A stretch of 64,000 nt of DNA from JBFWNG01 sp050251195 (GCA_050251195.1 JBFWNG010000005.1:186001-250000), one strand, 5' to 3'. Shown: positions 51,709 to 60,845, counted from the first letter of the stretch. Notes: generated by a model not told the origin, from the letters alone. Numbers and translations are program-made.

Positions 51709-51740
51709 ATGTGTTCATTTTACGCGTAAAATGAACACAT
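51709..51740. promoter_or_regulatory. 32-bp perfect palindrome upstream of DUF4143 ATPase
   Basis: ATGTGTTCATTTTACG and its exact reverse complement meet at 51724/51725, with no spacer. The palindrome ends two bases before the start codon. It has two-fold symmetry with no mismatches, typical of a dimer-binding operator, or could form a cruciform or an RNA hairpin masking the SD. Confidence 0.75.
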
Positions 51741-51789
51741 GTCAATGAGCGGCCTTGCTCGTTCTCACCAAATCCGTGCGAACTGTTTT

Positions 51790-53376
51790 TCAATCACAAT
51801 GGAAGTCAATTAACTGAACACTCCAGTTTTTCAGGGTACCAGGAAAAATGCTCCAATTTCTCACGGTTAGTTTCCAGACGCCATTGGTAACGCTGGCATT
51901 GGTGGGGAAAATAAACGATCCCCTGAGCCCTCCTTCTTCTGTGGGGGTCCTGTCGTGAATGGTGAATAGTTCACCTTCCGGTGAAGCCAACGTCACTGTG
52001 AAGTTTTTCGAGTAGAGAGTGTCCATCCTCAGTGAGACTTCAATACGCTTGAGTGGGAGTGGTCCTGGAATCAAAATCTCGCTTGTTTCCGTTTGGTAGT
52101 CCGAGATACGTATGGGCGTATTTTGGGAAAAAATTTCGGAGTCGCTCGATTGTCCTAGTATTATCGAGTCGGTGAACTCTTTTTTCCTCTCATCGAGGTT
52201 CGCTGAAACTTTGTAAACGAGTTTATCACCGCAGGCCGCTTGTTCATCGATATACACGGAAAAGGGATTCTCGGTTGTCTTTTCCTCGCCAGGTTCTAGT
52301 TTTTTCACCACCGCCTGTTCGCCGGTTATAGTAAGAGACGGATCTGTTGTCTCTGCCTTCACGACAATGTTTGAAAAAGTCCTTTGGCCCTCGTTTCTAA
52401 TTTTAGGAAACAGCGACCATGTTTCACCCGGCTCAAAAAACCTGTCTTCGTCTCCAATCACAGGCGCCCATACACCAGGCACGGCTCCGACTAGTATCTG
52501 TTGTTCGGGCTTGAACCAACAACGGGGTCGAATGCCCATCTCGAAAAGACTTGCAGAGGTACACGAAACCTTAGAACCTTCGAATTCGGCCTCGAGAGAA
52601 TCTTGCCCATCCCGATGACGCCGCCCGGGTATGGTGGTGTCTATGAAGTTGACGGTGCAAAGCGCCCCTTGAACATACGTGTCCAAGCGGCATTGGGCGC
52701 GAGGATGGTTGTATCGTGTTTCGGCGACTTCAGTTTTATCCGGTGTATCCAATTGAGGGGGCGGCTCCTTATTCACTGCGGCAAGGAGTGTGGCGAGGGC
52801 CTTGCCAGCAGTAGCAATTCGATAGCACAGATCTTGCTCCGCACCATTCTTCCAGACGCTATCGCAGTTTTCCTTAACAATTGGATCTACCAAGTCACGG
52901 TACTTCGCATTCGCATCTAGCTGGGATTTCCAAATTTTGCGCGCGCAAGCTTGCGTGGCAAAGTAGTCGGACTGGCCTTCGTTAGCTGCCCAAAGGGGCC
53001 CATTAAATGGAAAGCCTCCCAGGTGGTGACCTAACTCGTGACAAACAACGAGAGTAAAGGCATCAGGCGTTATCTCTGGACGACGGGCTAAACCTCCATA
53101 CATATTTACATACCAGTCTGCCTTATTTTGTCCGGCGCTTGCGTTCACCGTGCTGGAAGACCAATATTTGTAAACAACGAGGCGCGCTGAATGCGTCTTG
53201 ACGATATCAACATACTGCCGGATAACCCCATCAATAATACTATTGAATTGTTGCTCGTCGATGTTGCTGTCTTGCCAATAAAGCTGATCTTCGGCATCGA
53301 GATTATTTGGAGGTAAAATGCTTCCGTAAGCTCCGTTAGTAAGGAAGATCAAGCAGAGACCTAGTACAAGCTTCAT
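51790..53376 (-). CDS. Secreted HELGH metallopeptidase-like protein with P domain
   Basis: This 528-residue protein has a signal peptide (KLVLGLCLIFLTNGAYG). Its first 285 residues are a paralogue of the 11706 protein, with H113-E-L-G-H117 and EGQSDYFATQAC. A beta-sandwich of about 90 residues (FEPGETWSLFPKIRNEGQRTFSNIVVKAE) follows. The C-terminus is a proprotein-convertase P domain (PLKRIEVSLRMDTLYSKNFTVTLASPEG...GVWKLTVRNW). P domains stabilise or target exported peptidases. The ATG at 53376 follows AAGGA. The fusion suggests the zinc domain is exported as a mature enzyme. Confidence 0.9.
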   Translation of the reverse strand: MKLVLGLCLIFLTNGAYGSILPPNNLDAEDQLYWQDSNIDEQQFNSIIDGVIRQYVDIVKTHSARLVVYKYWSSSTVNASAGQNKADWYVNMYGGLARRPEITPDAFTLVVCHELGHHLGGFPFNGPLWAANEGQSDYFATQACARKIWKSQLDANAKYRDLVDPIVKENCDSVWKNGAEQDLCYRIATAGKALATLLAAVNKEPPPQLDTPDKTEVAETRYNHPRAQCRLDTYVQGALCTVNFIDTTIPGRRHRDGQDSLEAEFEGSKVSCTSASLFEMGIRPRCWFKPEQQILVGAVPGVWAPVIGDEDRFFEPGETWSLFPKIRNEGQRTFSNIVVKAETTDPSLTITGEQAVVKKLEPGEEKTTENPFSVYIDEQAACGDKLVYKVSANLDERKKEFTDSIILGQSSDSEIFSQNTPIRISDYQTETSEILIPGPLPLKRIEVSLRMDTLYSKNFTVTLASPEGELFTIHDRTPTEEGGLRGSFIFPTNASVTNGVWKLTVRNWSIFPGTLKNWSVQLIDFHCD

Positions 53377-53577
53377 AAGTCGTCCTTCTGGCAAATTAGT
53401 AGTGGAGGCTGTCGCTCATTGTATAACGCAGATAATCGCTGGTCATGAGAAAACTTTACATCACTTCCTAAGCAGGGCCCAATGAAGAGGAGGCGACGAA
53501 TAGTGGAGCTTGACGCTCAAGTCGTGGCTCGATACGATGATATGACCTATCTTGACCATTCTCGTTCCGAGGGCAAT

Positions 53578-54387
53578 ATGAAAAAATGGCTTTGCATCGC
53601 AATCACTTTCTTTGGTTTTGGCTGCAGAACTGCGGACGATAAATCTGACCCTAAGATTTGGAATGGTATCAATGTCGCAAATAATGATTCTATCGCATTG
53701 TCGCTTGTCAAAATCGGCCCAAAGGGTGGAGCCGGTAATTGTACGGGCACACTGATAACGCCAAAGGTTATTGTGACGGCGGCACATTGTCTTTTTGGAA
53801 TGCCTTATTCACTCGACTTTGTCGCGAGATTGGGTACTGGCGGGCCTGGTAGTCATCAGGAAATCAAGGAATCTGAGCATGCCATTGCCCATCCTGGATT
53901 TAACCCCGACATTGTCGACTTTGATCAACCAGATAACGATATAGCGCTCCTGATAGTCGAAGACCAGCTCCCTCAGGGCTATCATCCCATTCCCATCATC
54001 GGAAAAAATTACCCGATTGGTCAGCAAGAGTTCGGTCATCTCAAAGCGGTTATCATGGGTTACGGTCGCACCAACGATCTTGCACCGGCTAATGGACTGC
54101 TGGCGGCTCAAGCGACTCTCGCCAATATTACACAGGGTGGACGGATGCTTTTCGAACAGCTAGATTCGAGCGAAGGCGGAGCTTGTCCAGGTGACTCTGG
54201 AGGTCCCGCCATTATTTGGAACAATGACGGCGTTCCATTCCATGCCGGAATCTTAATTTTTGGAACTTGTGCCGAAAGCGGAACAGACATGAAATCCACT
54301 TACAACGACATCCGGTTCTACTCTGATTGGATTGTTGATACATTGCGCGCCCACAATTTGGAGTTGCCGGTATTTGTCGAAAGATAG
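53578..54387 (+). CDS. Trypsin-like (S1) serine protease lipoprotein
   Basis: The 269-residue protein has the S1 catalytic triad: His in VTAAHCLFG, Asp in DNDIALL and Ser in GACPGDSGGPAI. It has several Cys, including the pairs expected around His and Ser. The N-terminus MKKWLCIAITFFGFGC has a lipobox ending at Cys16; the ATG at 53578 with GAGGG upstream is preferred over the longer frame from 53482, since only this start gives a signal. Specificity-pocket residues cannot be judged safely. The saccharopine-dehydrogenase-like gene follows 26 bases later. Confidence 0.93.
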   Translation: MKKWLCIAITFFGFGCRTADDKSDPKIWNGINVANNDSIALSLVKIGPKGGAGNCTGTLITPKVIVTAAHCLFGMPYSLDFVARLGTGGPGSHQEIKESEHAIAHPGFNPDIVDFDQPDNDIALLIVEDQLPQGYHPIPIIGKNYPIGQQEFGHLKAVIMGYGRTNDLAPANGLLAAQATLANITQGGRMLFEQLDSSEGGACPGDSGGPAIIWNNDGVPFHAGILIFGTCAESGTDMKSTYNDIRFYSDWIVDTLRAHNLELPVFVER

Positions 54388-54413
54388 CGATTCGGAAATA
54401 GAGTGAGCAAACG

Positions 54414-55604
54414 ATGCAAACAGCATTTGATCTCGTTATCTATGGCGCAACTGGCTTCACAGGCCGATTAGCCTCCCAGTATCTGACCCAAGCAAACAAA
54501 AGAGATGGCCTTCGAATCGCGATAGCCGGACGAAATCAAAAAAAGCTGGAAGCCGTGCAAGAGACTTGCGGTAAAGAAACGCAGATTTTGATCGCTGATT
54601 CCAACCGTCCGGAAACCATCGACTCCATGGTGCAGCAAACCAAAGTCGTTCTCAGTTTTGCGGGTCCGTTCGCAATCCATGGTGAGCCCGTTATTGCGGG
54701 CTGTGTAAAACACGGTCGCGATTATCTTGATATAACCGGCGAAACACCTTTTATTCGGTCCATGGTCGAAAAATACCAGACGGAAGCTGAACGGACGGGG
54801 GCGCGCCTTATTCCCTTTTGCGGTTTTGATTCCATTCCAGCCGATCTCACAGTGTTCTTGGCGCTGGGTGCTGCTCAGTCCCGTGGCCTGCAGTTGGATG
54901 ACATGAGTCTGTGCTATAAGGTTCGCGGTGGCTTGAACGGGGGTACCCTGGCTTCCGCGTTGAATATCACCGAGCACAAATCCGGCCATGACCTCTTTGA
55001 TCCCAATATTTTGATTCTTGACCCCAGCTGGCCCCGAACATCCAGAGAACATTTGAAGCCTCGCTACGAATCCGTTCTATCCCGATGGACGGCACCTTTC
55101 TTTATGGGACCTGTCAACAAAGCTGTCGTCCGCCGTTCGTCATGGTTGCGCGCCCAACAGGGTAAGCACGATTATCCTTTTGAATACGAAGAGCGCATGG
55201 TGATGGGAAGCACGCTAGGTATTCTGCAAGCCGGATTGGCGACAGGAGCCCTTGCAGTTCTTGGACTTTTGGCCGGCACCTCGACGGGTCGGAGCCTGCT
55301 TCGCTACATTGGCCCTAAACCCGGTGAGGGTCCATCCGACGAATCACGTAAAAACGGTTTTTTTCGCGGCCAATTGATATGCAGAAGTCGGAGTCTTTGC
55401 AAGCTCATTGTACACATGGAATGCGATGGCGATCCTGGCAATACCGTTACCGTCGCCTTGGCAAGTGAATCGGCTCGCCTCGCTGCGGAAGGCGCCTTCA
55501 TGCCCAATATCAAAGGTTTTGTTACACCCACGATTGCCTTTGGCGATCGCCTTACAACACAATTGGAAAAAGCTGGATTCCGTTTTCGGACGGAAGTCTG
55601 TTGA
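54414..55604 (+). CDS. Saccharopine dehydrogenase-like NAD(P)-binding oxidoreductase
   Basis: The 396-residue protein begins with a Rossmann fold (DLVIYGATGFTGRLASQYL, GxxGxxG) and IAGRNQKKLEAV, followed by DSNRPETIDSMV and DYLDITGETPFIR. This is the pattern of the saccharopine-dehydrogenase-like family that includes trans-acting enoyl reductases and eukaryotic SCCPDH. A hydrophobic stretch (LGILQAGLATGALAVLGLLAG) in the middle could attach it to membranes. It is not a true saccharopine dehydrogenase by length. The substrate is unknown, perhaps a lipid-linked intermediate. Confidence 0.88.
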   Translation: MQTAFDLVIYGATGFTGRLASQYLTQANKRDGLRIAIAGRNQKKLEAVQETCGKETQILIADSNRPETIDSMVQQTKVVLSFAGPFAIHGEPVIAGCVKHGRDYLDITGETPFIRSMVEKYQTEAERTGARLIPFCGFDSIPADLTVFLALGAAQSRGLQLDDMSLCYKVRGGLNGGTLASALNITEHKSGHDLFDPNILILDPSWPRTSREHLKPRYESVLSRWTAPFFMGPVNKAVVRRSSWLRAQQGKHDYPFEYEERMVMGSTLGILQAGLATGALAVLGLLAGTSTGRSLLRYIGPKPGEGPSDESRKNGFFRGQLICRSRSLCKLIVHMECDGDPGNTVTVALASESARLAAEGAFMPNIKGFVTPTIAFGDRLTTQLEKAGFRFRTEVC

Positions 55605-55712
55605 AGTATTAGTGTTGCTTATAGGCATATAGAGTCTATTAATTTTACTATCCATTATCGAGAGCCTAAAATGGTCTTCGTAACAAGAACACCTTTGATG
55701 GAGATAACCATT

Positions 55713-56096
55713 ATGCGTAATTTATTTAAGTACCTCACCTTCGGCCTCGGTTTCATTGTCGCAGGAAACGCTTTTGCTGGCGGCGGTTCGACAACGGCGT
55801 ACTGGGATTGCTTGCTGCAACCCGAAAACGAAAGGGTACTTTCGTGGGAGCGCGATCCGGACCATTTTGCACCGGGATACCCTTTCTCTGCAACCATTGA
55901 TAATCAGGTCGAAAGTTATCAGTTTGATTCCCAGACCTTTTTGGGCAATGGGAAGCTTTTGGTCGTCCTAAAACCAACGCAGGAGAGTGAAAATTCCCCT
56001 GTTATTACGGTCATCTTTAAAAACGGTTATCGATATGCCGAAATCGATCTGTCGGGAAACTCGGACTACCATAGTATGATCTGTTATCGTGACTGA
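55713..56096 (+). CDS. Secreted protein of unknown function
   Basis: The 127-residue protein has a signal peptide (RNLFKYLTFGLGFIVAGNAFA) and a beta-rich mature part with two Cys (DCLLQP and MICYRD). The ATG at 55713 follows a GGAG; the frame upstream (55671) is not needed. No family is recognised. Confidence 0.7.
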   Translation: MRNLFKYLTFGLGFIVAGNAFAGGGSTTAYWDCLLQPENERVLSWERDPDHFAPGYPFSATIDNQVESYQFDSQTFLGNGKLLVVLKPTQESENSPVITVIFKNGYRYAEIDLSGNSDYHSMICYRD

Positions 56097-56191
56097 CCAA
56101 GAGGGGAGGTCAAAACCCGCTCTCAATAAAACGGTGCACCCCGGTCACATCGCCTAATGCGGGAAGTTCCGCTATCCGGTATACTCGGCTC

Positions 56192-56209
56192 AAAGGGGTT
56201 GATCCCTTT
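56192..56209. promoter_or_regulatory. Inverted repeat beside -10-like TATATA
   Basis: AAAGGG and CCCTTT form a perfect inverted repeat with a 6-base spacer, directly followed by TATATATA and then the CxxCH gene start 20 bases on. It is a candidate operator overlapping the promoter. Confidence 0.35.
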
Positions 56210-56229
56210 ATATATAGCGGAGAACCAGG

Positions 56230-57345
56230 ATGAATTTTAAGCTGAGCTTCTTGCCTATTCTCTATGTCCTTCACGCAGGTGCAGTGAAGGCCCAACCGGC
56301 ACCGACCCAATACACCATTTCTCAAATCCGAGAAATGGTGCAAAACGACAATATTAAGTCGGTAGATGAGTTGTTGCCTCGCCTGAAAGCAAGTTTTAGG
56401 AAAAATTTCCTTCTGATCTATCGGAGCAAGAGCCTCCAACGTTCGTCGCCACTCTTTCCTCGAGCTATAATGTACGAACCCGACGCTAGTTTTATCATGG
56501 CTTTCAACGGCAACCCGGAAGATTCTGGGTACCGCTCGATCGAAATGATAGAGTTTGATTCCGAATTAAAGCAGTTTGTTTTCGGTCAAATTAAATTTGA
56601 CGGAGCGGGCGGAGTTGACGTCACGTTGAATGACAAGCTTTGCAAAGCATGCCACCGACAGGAATCCAGACCCAATTGGGAAACTTATCCGGTTTGGGAC
56701 GGCGCCTATGGAACCGTGCATCAGGGGTTGGCTAAGCAGATTGACGAGGAAACGGAAATAGCAAATTTTTTTGCGGGGCCAGGAAAGGTAGGGCGTTATC
56801 AGTTCTTAATCAATAAGGAAGCAAGATTCAAATTCGGCGTTACCTTTTCACAGCCTAACGTCGATTTTACAAAGAAGGTCGCCCATTTAAATTTTCAGAG
56901 AATAGTTAAAAAAGTTATGGAGTCGGAAAACTATTCTACTTATAAATATGCAGTCCTTGGGTCGTTAGTCCGTTGCGACATAGAGACATTTATTCCGGAA
57001 GAAATTCGACTCAAATTCACATATCCTTACAGCTACTATCTCGAACAATCCCTAACAATTGAAAAAGAGTTGGAAGAAAAACAGCTGGAAATAGCCGATA
57101 GTAGCAGTGTTTTTTACCGTCCAGAGGCGATTTCAAGTCTTCGTTTTATCTTCGAAGGGCGTGGTATACCTATGGACGACTGGGCGCTTACTTTTGAGAA
57201 AGGTACGTATAGTTTCTCCACAGGACGTCACGGCATTTTAGATATGCTTCCTATTTTGCGAAAGTCCGATCCTGAATTAGGAGAGGCCGGGGACGATTGT
57301 GAGGTTTTGAAAAAACGAAGTCTGGATCGTTTCGGCGAGCGCTGA
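56230..57345 (+). CDS. CxxCH exported protein
   Basis: The 371-residue protein has a signal peptide (KLSFLPILYVLHAGAVKA, then QPAP). A heme-c motif, CKACH at residues 138-142, is followed by RPNWETYPVWDGAYG, similar to the CxxCH-PWP-W pattern in the proteins at 20285 and 40905. Downstream are DIETFIPEEIR and a C-terminal segment with few Cys. The N-terminal 130 residues include an extended beta region. It is the fourth CxxCH protein of this type in the window. A GGAG lies before the ATG. Confidence 0.85.
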   Translation: MNFKLSFLPILYVLHAGAVKAQPAPTQYTISQIREMVQNDNIKSVDELLPRLKASFRKNFLLIYRSKSLQRSSPLFPRAIMYEPDASFIMAFNGNPEDSGYRSIEMIEFDSELKQFVFGQIKFDGAGGVDVTLNDKLCKACHRQESRPNWETYPVWDGAYGTVHQGLAKQIDEETEIANFFAGPGKVGRYQFLINKEARFKFGVTFSQPNVDFTKKVAHLNFQRIVKKVMESENYSTYKYAVLGSLVRCDIETFIPEEIRLKFTYPYSYYLEQSLTIEKELEEKQLEIADSSSVFYRPEAISSLRFIFEGRGIPMDDWALTFEKGTYSFSTGRHGILDMLPILRKSDPELGEAGDDCEVLKKRSLDRFGER

Positions 57346-57360
57346 GCTCCAGGAACCCAC

Positions 57361-57885
57361 CTAAAGGCCATAAGCCTCTTTGAACGCGTTAAACGCCGCA
57401 ATGGAAAGATACTTTTCAGACCGCAAAAATTCGTCCTGCCTTAGAAATAAATGCTTTTTATCAAGCCGTGCGCGCTGCTCAAGCCAATTTGCCAGGGTAA
57501 GAGTTATCAAATCGGCAAGTTCGTTTTTCGTCATAGGGATGGTTTTGCCTTCGAGCCTGTCAAAAATACTAAAATCGCGATCTATTTCCAGATTTGCCCA
57601 CAAGGAATCTTTAACATGGGCTCCAAAATAGTAAGCTGTCTTTTCCGCCTCAGCGCCAATAATATTGCGAATATTTGTACGTTCGCTGAGTTCAATGGGG
57701 CTTTTTCGATAGGATTCGGTTCCGTAGATGCTGTGGCAAAGGCCGGCAAGGCAAAGATCTTCAGAACAGCGCCACTCTTTCAGGAGGGCGTACGTACCTT
57801 TGAGGTGACTCATAAGGCCTTCATCGCTATGGGAGAAGCCCTGAAGATTGTACTTATCAAGTTTGTTTAAAACTGAATCGATCAC
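57361..57885 (-). CDS. DUF6817-like (HD-like) protein
   Basis: The 174-residue protein has SHLKGTYALLKEW followed by LCLAGLCHSIYGTESY, then the ELSERTNIRNIIGAEAEKTAYYFG block; these are the conserved motifs of the DUF6817 domain, which looks like a degenerate HD-type helical fold (His in the first motif and His in CHS). Function is unknown; members often lie near glycan or oxidoreductase genes. A GTG start with AAGGG upstream is used. It converges on the CxxCH gene. Confidence 0.75.
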   Translation of the reverse strand: MIDSVLNKLDKYNLQGFSHSDEGLMSHLKGTYALLKEWRCSEDLCLAGLCHSIYGTESYRKSPIELSERTNIRNIIGAEAEKTAYYFGAHVKDSLWANLEIDRDFSIFDRLEGKTIPMTKNELADLITLTLANWLEQRARLDKKHLFLRQDEFLRSEKYLSIAAFNAFKEAYGL

Positions 57886-57927
57886 AGTATTTCCCTTTTT
57901 AATTCTAAGTCCGAGGATCTGCCTCCA

Positions 57928-58917
57928 TTAGGCGAGAAAAACATCCCAAATCGGCTGCACATGCTGCAACGTATTACTAAAATATACAAGCCCACGGTTC
58001 AAATCCGGAGCTATCAGCACAGTGCTTTTGTTACCTGCAAGACTTCCGGAGTGATAATAAGTTCGATGCCCATTGATCTGTCGCACATGGCATGTTGGGC
58101 TGATTAAGGCACCCTCTGTATCCGCCTCGACTGAGAGTGACCTTTCCATCGTCTGTCTCAATGTTGAGTCCGCGGATCGGCAACCCAGCATTACTTTTAC
58201 GAACTCCGCCATACCCGCCACGGTACCCTTGAGTGCGCCTGCAGCTAAATAGACCTCTCCTAAGTCGCCGTATGGTGCTACTGGAACTTTTTCCGGTGAA
58301 TGACCGACGCAAATTCTGCCTTGTTGTGCGGGATTAAGCTGAAAGACGATGTCGTCGGTTCCAAGTGGATTTAGCACCTTGTCTTGCAACAGTGCCTCGA
58401 ACGAGGCGTCTTTGCGGATTCGACGTACAAGAAGACCCAGGATCAAATATCCGAAGCTAGAATACGAGAAGCGCCCTCTTTCCCTGAGAGGCGGAAGTAT
58501 CGCCAACGCCTCAAGCAGCATTTTTTCATCGTAGGAAATGTAAGAATTTTCAGGGGCTCTCAATACAAAATTCATTGGATGATTGCTTAGACCACTCGTG
58601 TGGCTGAGCAAATCTTTGACGCTCAGACGGTGATCACGGCTTATTTCGGGTATAACTTCCTGTACCGGGAGGTCGAGAGACAAATTCCCTTCCTGCATGA
58701 GTCGCAAAACCAAAAGAGACGTGAAAACTTTTCCTACGGAAGCCATTTCATAGAAGGCGTTTTGACTCATGGGAGCTCTGCCCCCATAAGTGGTGACGCC
58801 GTAATTCAAAAATTCGGTGTCATGGTTCTCAATGACGGCTAGGCTAAGGCCGATATGCTCACCCGTGTGCAATTTATCCGCCATGTATTGATTCAGTAAG
58901 TCTCGATTGATCGGCAC
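57928..58917 (-). CDS. Beta-lactamase-fold serine hydrolase
   Basis: The product (329 residues with the GTG at 58917, preceded by AGGAG 9 bases upstream) has the active site of class C-type penicillin-binding esterases: SxxK in EMASVGKVFTSL, YxS in FSYSSFGYLI and HxG in YYHSGSLAGNK. Such proteins hydrolyse peptides or esters and may act on peptidoglycan precursors or be D-aminopeptidases. No signal peptide is clear. The upstream TTG (58977) would add a non-conserved tail. It lies 42 bases upstream of the DUF6817-like gene on the same strand. Confidence 0.88.
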   Translation of the reverse strand: MPINRDLLNQYMADKLHTGEHIGLSLAVIENHDTEFLNYGVTTYGGRAPMSQNAFYEMASVGKVFTSLLVLRLMQEGNLSLDLPVQEVIPEISRDHRLSVKDLLSHTSGLSNHPMNFVLRAPENSYISYDEKMLLEALAILPPLRERGRFSYSSFGYLILGLLVRRIRKDASFEALLQDKVLNPLGTDDIVFQLNPAQQGRICVGHSPEKVPVAPYGDLGEVYLAAGALKGTVAGMAEFVKVMLGCRSADSTLRQTMERSLSVEADTEGALISPTCHVRQINGHRTYYHSGSLAGNKSTVLIAPDLNRGLVYFSNTLQHVQPIWDVFLA

Positions 58918-59167
58918 GAGGGAGGACTCCTTTGAAGATGGGGTGCGAAGTCTACTATGTTCCTTGTCCTTGAACAAGTTTTATCCTGATCTACAGAGGA
59001 CAAGGAGACTGGTCCCACTCTTGCACGAAAGCCGGTCTGTCGAGTATTTCAACAAGCTAAACGATGTTGAACAGTTGCAGTTTGAATTGAATGAGTTTTC
59101 AGCTCGGGCTATAATTTTCTTAAACAGATTTTTTAAAAGATAAATTTAGACAGGAAATGGGGGCGCG

Positions 59168-60271
59168 ATGAAAGGATATCATCTGTTCTGTGTTGTCATG
59201 ATTCTTATGGGTTGTAAGCATACAACGGACTCTAAAGCCAAGGACGATCAGACGTCAGGCGGATTGGCGCCTCTGCCTTGCGACAACGGAGCAGATGCAA
59301 CGTCTTTCACCCTCGCCGCAACGTTTCCGCCTCCCAATGCATCGGCAATAGATTTTGGCAACCAGATCAATTACACACTTGTTGAGCAAGTACCTAACGG
59401 GCCCAGCGTTCGGATCGACGTATGTATAGACGACGTCAATAGCACCGTCGCCGTTAACCGTATGCTCTATAGGCGTGATTCTTTTAGCCAAACCCAAGAT
59501 ATTCGAGTAGACAACAGTGCAACGGAGATAAGAAGGGATGGCAACATTTATTTTATCCCTGCCTCCAATGTCAAAGCCGTGAATCTCGACCAAGCGATTT
59601 TTGGCGAAGTCGATAACCTTGATGTCTATATTTCCTACCTCGCGGATAAAGATCAGGGAGTCTGGATAAAATCTTGGAAAGATAACGACCTGGTTTTTGT
59701 CACCGCAGTAAGTGCGGGAGTCCAAAACGGCGCTCGTAAGCCCTTTGCCAGCCGACTTATCGCTGGTTCGTTTCGTCAGGGAAATCCCTTTACGGAAGGG
59801 CCGTGTAAAGACGGTCAGATGCCGTATGACAGAACATTTAAGTTTGAAAAAGCGAAACTGAAGTTCCAAACCTGCACATATATGGGCGGCGGCGAGACTA
59901 CGGGTTATGACATCAAGAAAATTGAAATCACGGATGAATCGACGCATTTACCGGTGGAGAATCACAAAACCTATACCTTTGAAGGTGATCAAATCAAAAA
60001 TATCTCTCAAGGAGATCAGCCTGGGACAGAGATGAGGTACGCTTGGAGCCACCACAACGCTTGTGATTCGTTCGTCTTGACATTGCCGCATGCTACCTAT
60101 ACCGCGACCGCCGCGGCAATGGCAGGTTGTGGGCACATTATTGACGGCGCGCCTCAGAGGACTTGGGAAGATGAACAGCATGATGTCATGTACAAGATTT
60201 CTTACGGCAAGGGCGAGGTTGTGGAAGGAAGGGTGGCTTGCTACCATTATTTGCTGAATTGTAACCAATAA
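59168..60271 (+). CDS. Lipoprotein of unknown function (intact paralogue of 19179-20149)
   Basis: The 367-residue lipoprotein (ILMGC, Cys about 16) has a beta-rich body with several Cys (PCDN, VCIDD, PCKDG, QTCTYMGG, NACDS, GCGHI). Its N-terminal and C-terminal halves align with the two frames of the broken gene at 19179-20149, including a RIDVC motif and a final VTLPxxTYT strand. A strong bidirectional terminator follows. The function is unknown, but the presence of two copies suggests a conserved surface role. Confidence 0.85.
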   Translation: MKGYHLFCVVMILMGCKHTTDSKAKDDQTSGGLAPLPCDNGADATSFTLAATFPPPNASAIDFGNQINYTLVEQVPNGPSVRIDVCIDDVNSTVAVNRMLYRRDSFSQTQDIRVDNSATEIRRDGNIYFIPASNVKAVNLDQAIFGEVDNLDVYISYLADKDQGVWIKSWKDNDLVFVTAVSAGVQNGARKPFASRLIAGSFRQGNPFTEGPCKDGQMPYDRTFKFEKAKLKFQTCTYMGGGETTGYDIKKIEITDESTHLPVENHKTYTFEGDQIKNISQGDQPGTEMRYAWSHHNACDSFVLTLPHATYTATAAAMAGCGHIIDGAPQRTWEDEQHDVMYKISYGKGEVVEGRVACYHYLLNCNQ

Positions 60272-60340
60272 TTGAAGATAGTTCCTTAAAGGCTACGGTC
60301 TAGGAATGGTTGTCGATATAAGTGAGAGCAGAGCAAAAAG

Positions 60341-60373
60341 CCCCAAGTGAAGTTTCGTCACTTGGGGTTTTTT
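60341..60373. terminator. Strong bidirectional intrinsic terminator
   Basis: A perfect 10-bp stem CCCCAAGTGA/TCACTTGGGG with a 7-base loop is followed by TTTTTT on the plus strand and by TTTTT after the complementary arm on the minus strand. It separates the lipoprotein from the converging DoxX-like gene. Confidence 0.85.
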
Positions 60374-60415
60374 CTTTTTAGCCGACCAACCTGGGAATGG
60401 AATAGAGCCCTAGGT

Positions 60416-60781
60416 CTAACGACGCAACAAAAAGTTCCGCAGTCTTTCATTTCTTAACGCCAAAGCGATCCAAGCTAAAACGCCAATGAGGATGGGGAAA
60501 TAAAACGGATCTCCCACTCTTACATGTGTGGCTGTTGCACCACCTAAAAATGCAGTCAATAAAAGTGCAGCGAAAAAGTCTACGCCTGGAATCAGAAAAA
60601 GGATCCCTAAACATACTTCACCAATGCCGACTTTGAATAAAGTATCTGCGGAATAGCCTAGATGATCAAACAATTCTTGCTTTCCTTCCCACTCAGTAAA
60701 CTTTCCCGATGCACTACCGAACGCGAGGAACGCACTGATCAAAGCACTTAAAACCCAACCGCTGACTTTCATCGCTTTCAT
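60416..60781 (-). CDS. DoxX-like membrane protein
   Basis: The 121-residue protein has four hydrophobic helices (VLSALISAFLAFG, LFKVGIGEVCLGILFLIPG, FAALLLTAFLGGATATHV and FPILIGVLAWIALAL) and the DoxX-family LGY, KVGIGEV and GGATATHVR motifs. The family associates with thiol or oxidative-stress systems, though roles vary. A CGGAG lies before the ATG. It is the last gene of the TetR-SRPBCC-DoxX operon, 64 bases after the SRPBCC gene, and is likely controlled by the TetR protein. Confidence 0.85.
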   Translation of the reverse strand: MKAMKVSGWVLSALISAFLAFGSASGKFTEWEGKQELFDHLGYSADTLFKVGIGEVCLGILFLIPGVDFFAALLLTAFLGGATATHVRVGDPFYFPILIGVLAWIALALRNERLRNFLLRR

Positions 60782-60845
60782 AAATACTCCGTTGTTAGCA
60801 TTCAAATCTTATTCTATCTGCAGTTCTTTTATTTAGCGTGTCGAA

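Noticed and set aside
53482..53577. N-terminal extension of the S1 protease frame
   Set aside because: The 32 extra residues are charged and precede a perfect lipoprotein signal at 53578 with SD.
58907..59143. 78-residue plus-strand frame before the 59168 lipoprotein
   Set aside because: It starts at a TTG without SD, overlaps the opposite gene start and shows no family pattern; probably chance.
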